DNA of 5,421 bases from an uncultured Campylobacter sp. (GTDB taxonomy: Bacteria > Campylobacterota > Campylobacteria > Campylobacterales > Campylobacteraceae): assembly GCF_938039205.1 (NCBI RefSeq), contig NZ_CALHVM010000038.1:1-5421 (forward strand), given 5' to 3'. The translations under genes were made by a program, and so were the position numbers. Of the stretch, positions 5,367 to 5,421 are shown in pieces; within the stretch, counting starts at the first letter, position 1; every line of letters starts with the position of its first letter. The notes beneath the pieces were generated by a model. That model was given only the letters and a program-made list of their open reading frames with translations, was not told the origin of the DNA and did not search any database.

Positions 5367-5421
5367 ATGAAAATAAACGGCTACGAGATCGTAATTAACG
5401 TTTTATACGATAATTTAACTC
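5367..5421 (+). CDS. Start of an unidentified gene, cut by the window end
   Basis: An ATG at 5367 opens a frame of 18 codons (MKINGYEIVINVLYDNLT) that is still open at the last base. It starts 15 bases after the AlpA-like stop and on the same strand, as expected for the next gene of the element. No clear ribosome binding site precedes it, so the true start may differ or translation may depend on the gene before. I do not recognise the product. Confidence 0.45.
   Translation, partial: MKINGYEIVINVLYDNLT

Overview
The window looks like chromosomal DNA of a Campylobacter-type epsilonproteobacterium. The signs are the very frequent word AAATTT(G) between and inside genes, AT-rich spacers, strong AAGGAG-type ribosome binding sites, promoters that look like a bare TATAAT box, and a Campylobacter-like integrase. 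The aldehyde dehydrogenase gene is visibly richer in G and C than the rest, which would suit the curvus/showae/rectus side of the genus better than jejuni. The species assignment is inference.

Layout. Positions 1-379 hold no gene. They contain two related hairpin-forming repeats, a cluster of AAATTT words and a Fur-box-like palindrome with a possible -10 box before an NAD(P)-dependent aldehyde dehydrogenase (380-1840, +). That gene ends in a clear intrinsic terminator. It converges with a DUF364/DUF4213 protein (2028-2882, -), a putative metal-chelation family of unknown reaction. These two genes look like resident chromosome.

From about 2907 rightwards the content changes to a mobile element: a tyrosine recombinase/integrase (3130-4242, +), a HigBA-type toxin-antitoxin pair (toxin 4607-4930, antitoxin 4333-4614, both -), a small AlpA/excisionase-like winged-helix DNA-binding protein (5121-5351, +), and the first 18 codons of another gene running off the end (5367 onward). 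The natural reading is the left, integrase end of an integrated genomic island or prophage, with its body beyond the right edge. The integrase would move the element, the AlpA-like protein would steer excision or element transcription, and the toxin-antitoxin pair would punish loss. No tRNA gene or duplicated attachment core is visible, so the exact left boundary is not fixed; the 2883-3129 spacer is the best place for it.

The less ordinary signals are regulatory. Twin GGGTTACCC odd palindromes 12 bp apart lie just before the integrase start. A 15-bp imperfect palindrome sits between the toxin -10 box and its TTG start. Related GGNCGGAT-type half-sites recur in the divergent spacer and over the possible promoter of the AlpA-like gene, hinting that the antitoxin might control both. 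No wholly new system is demonstrated by the sequence.
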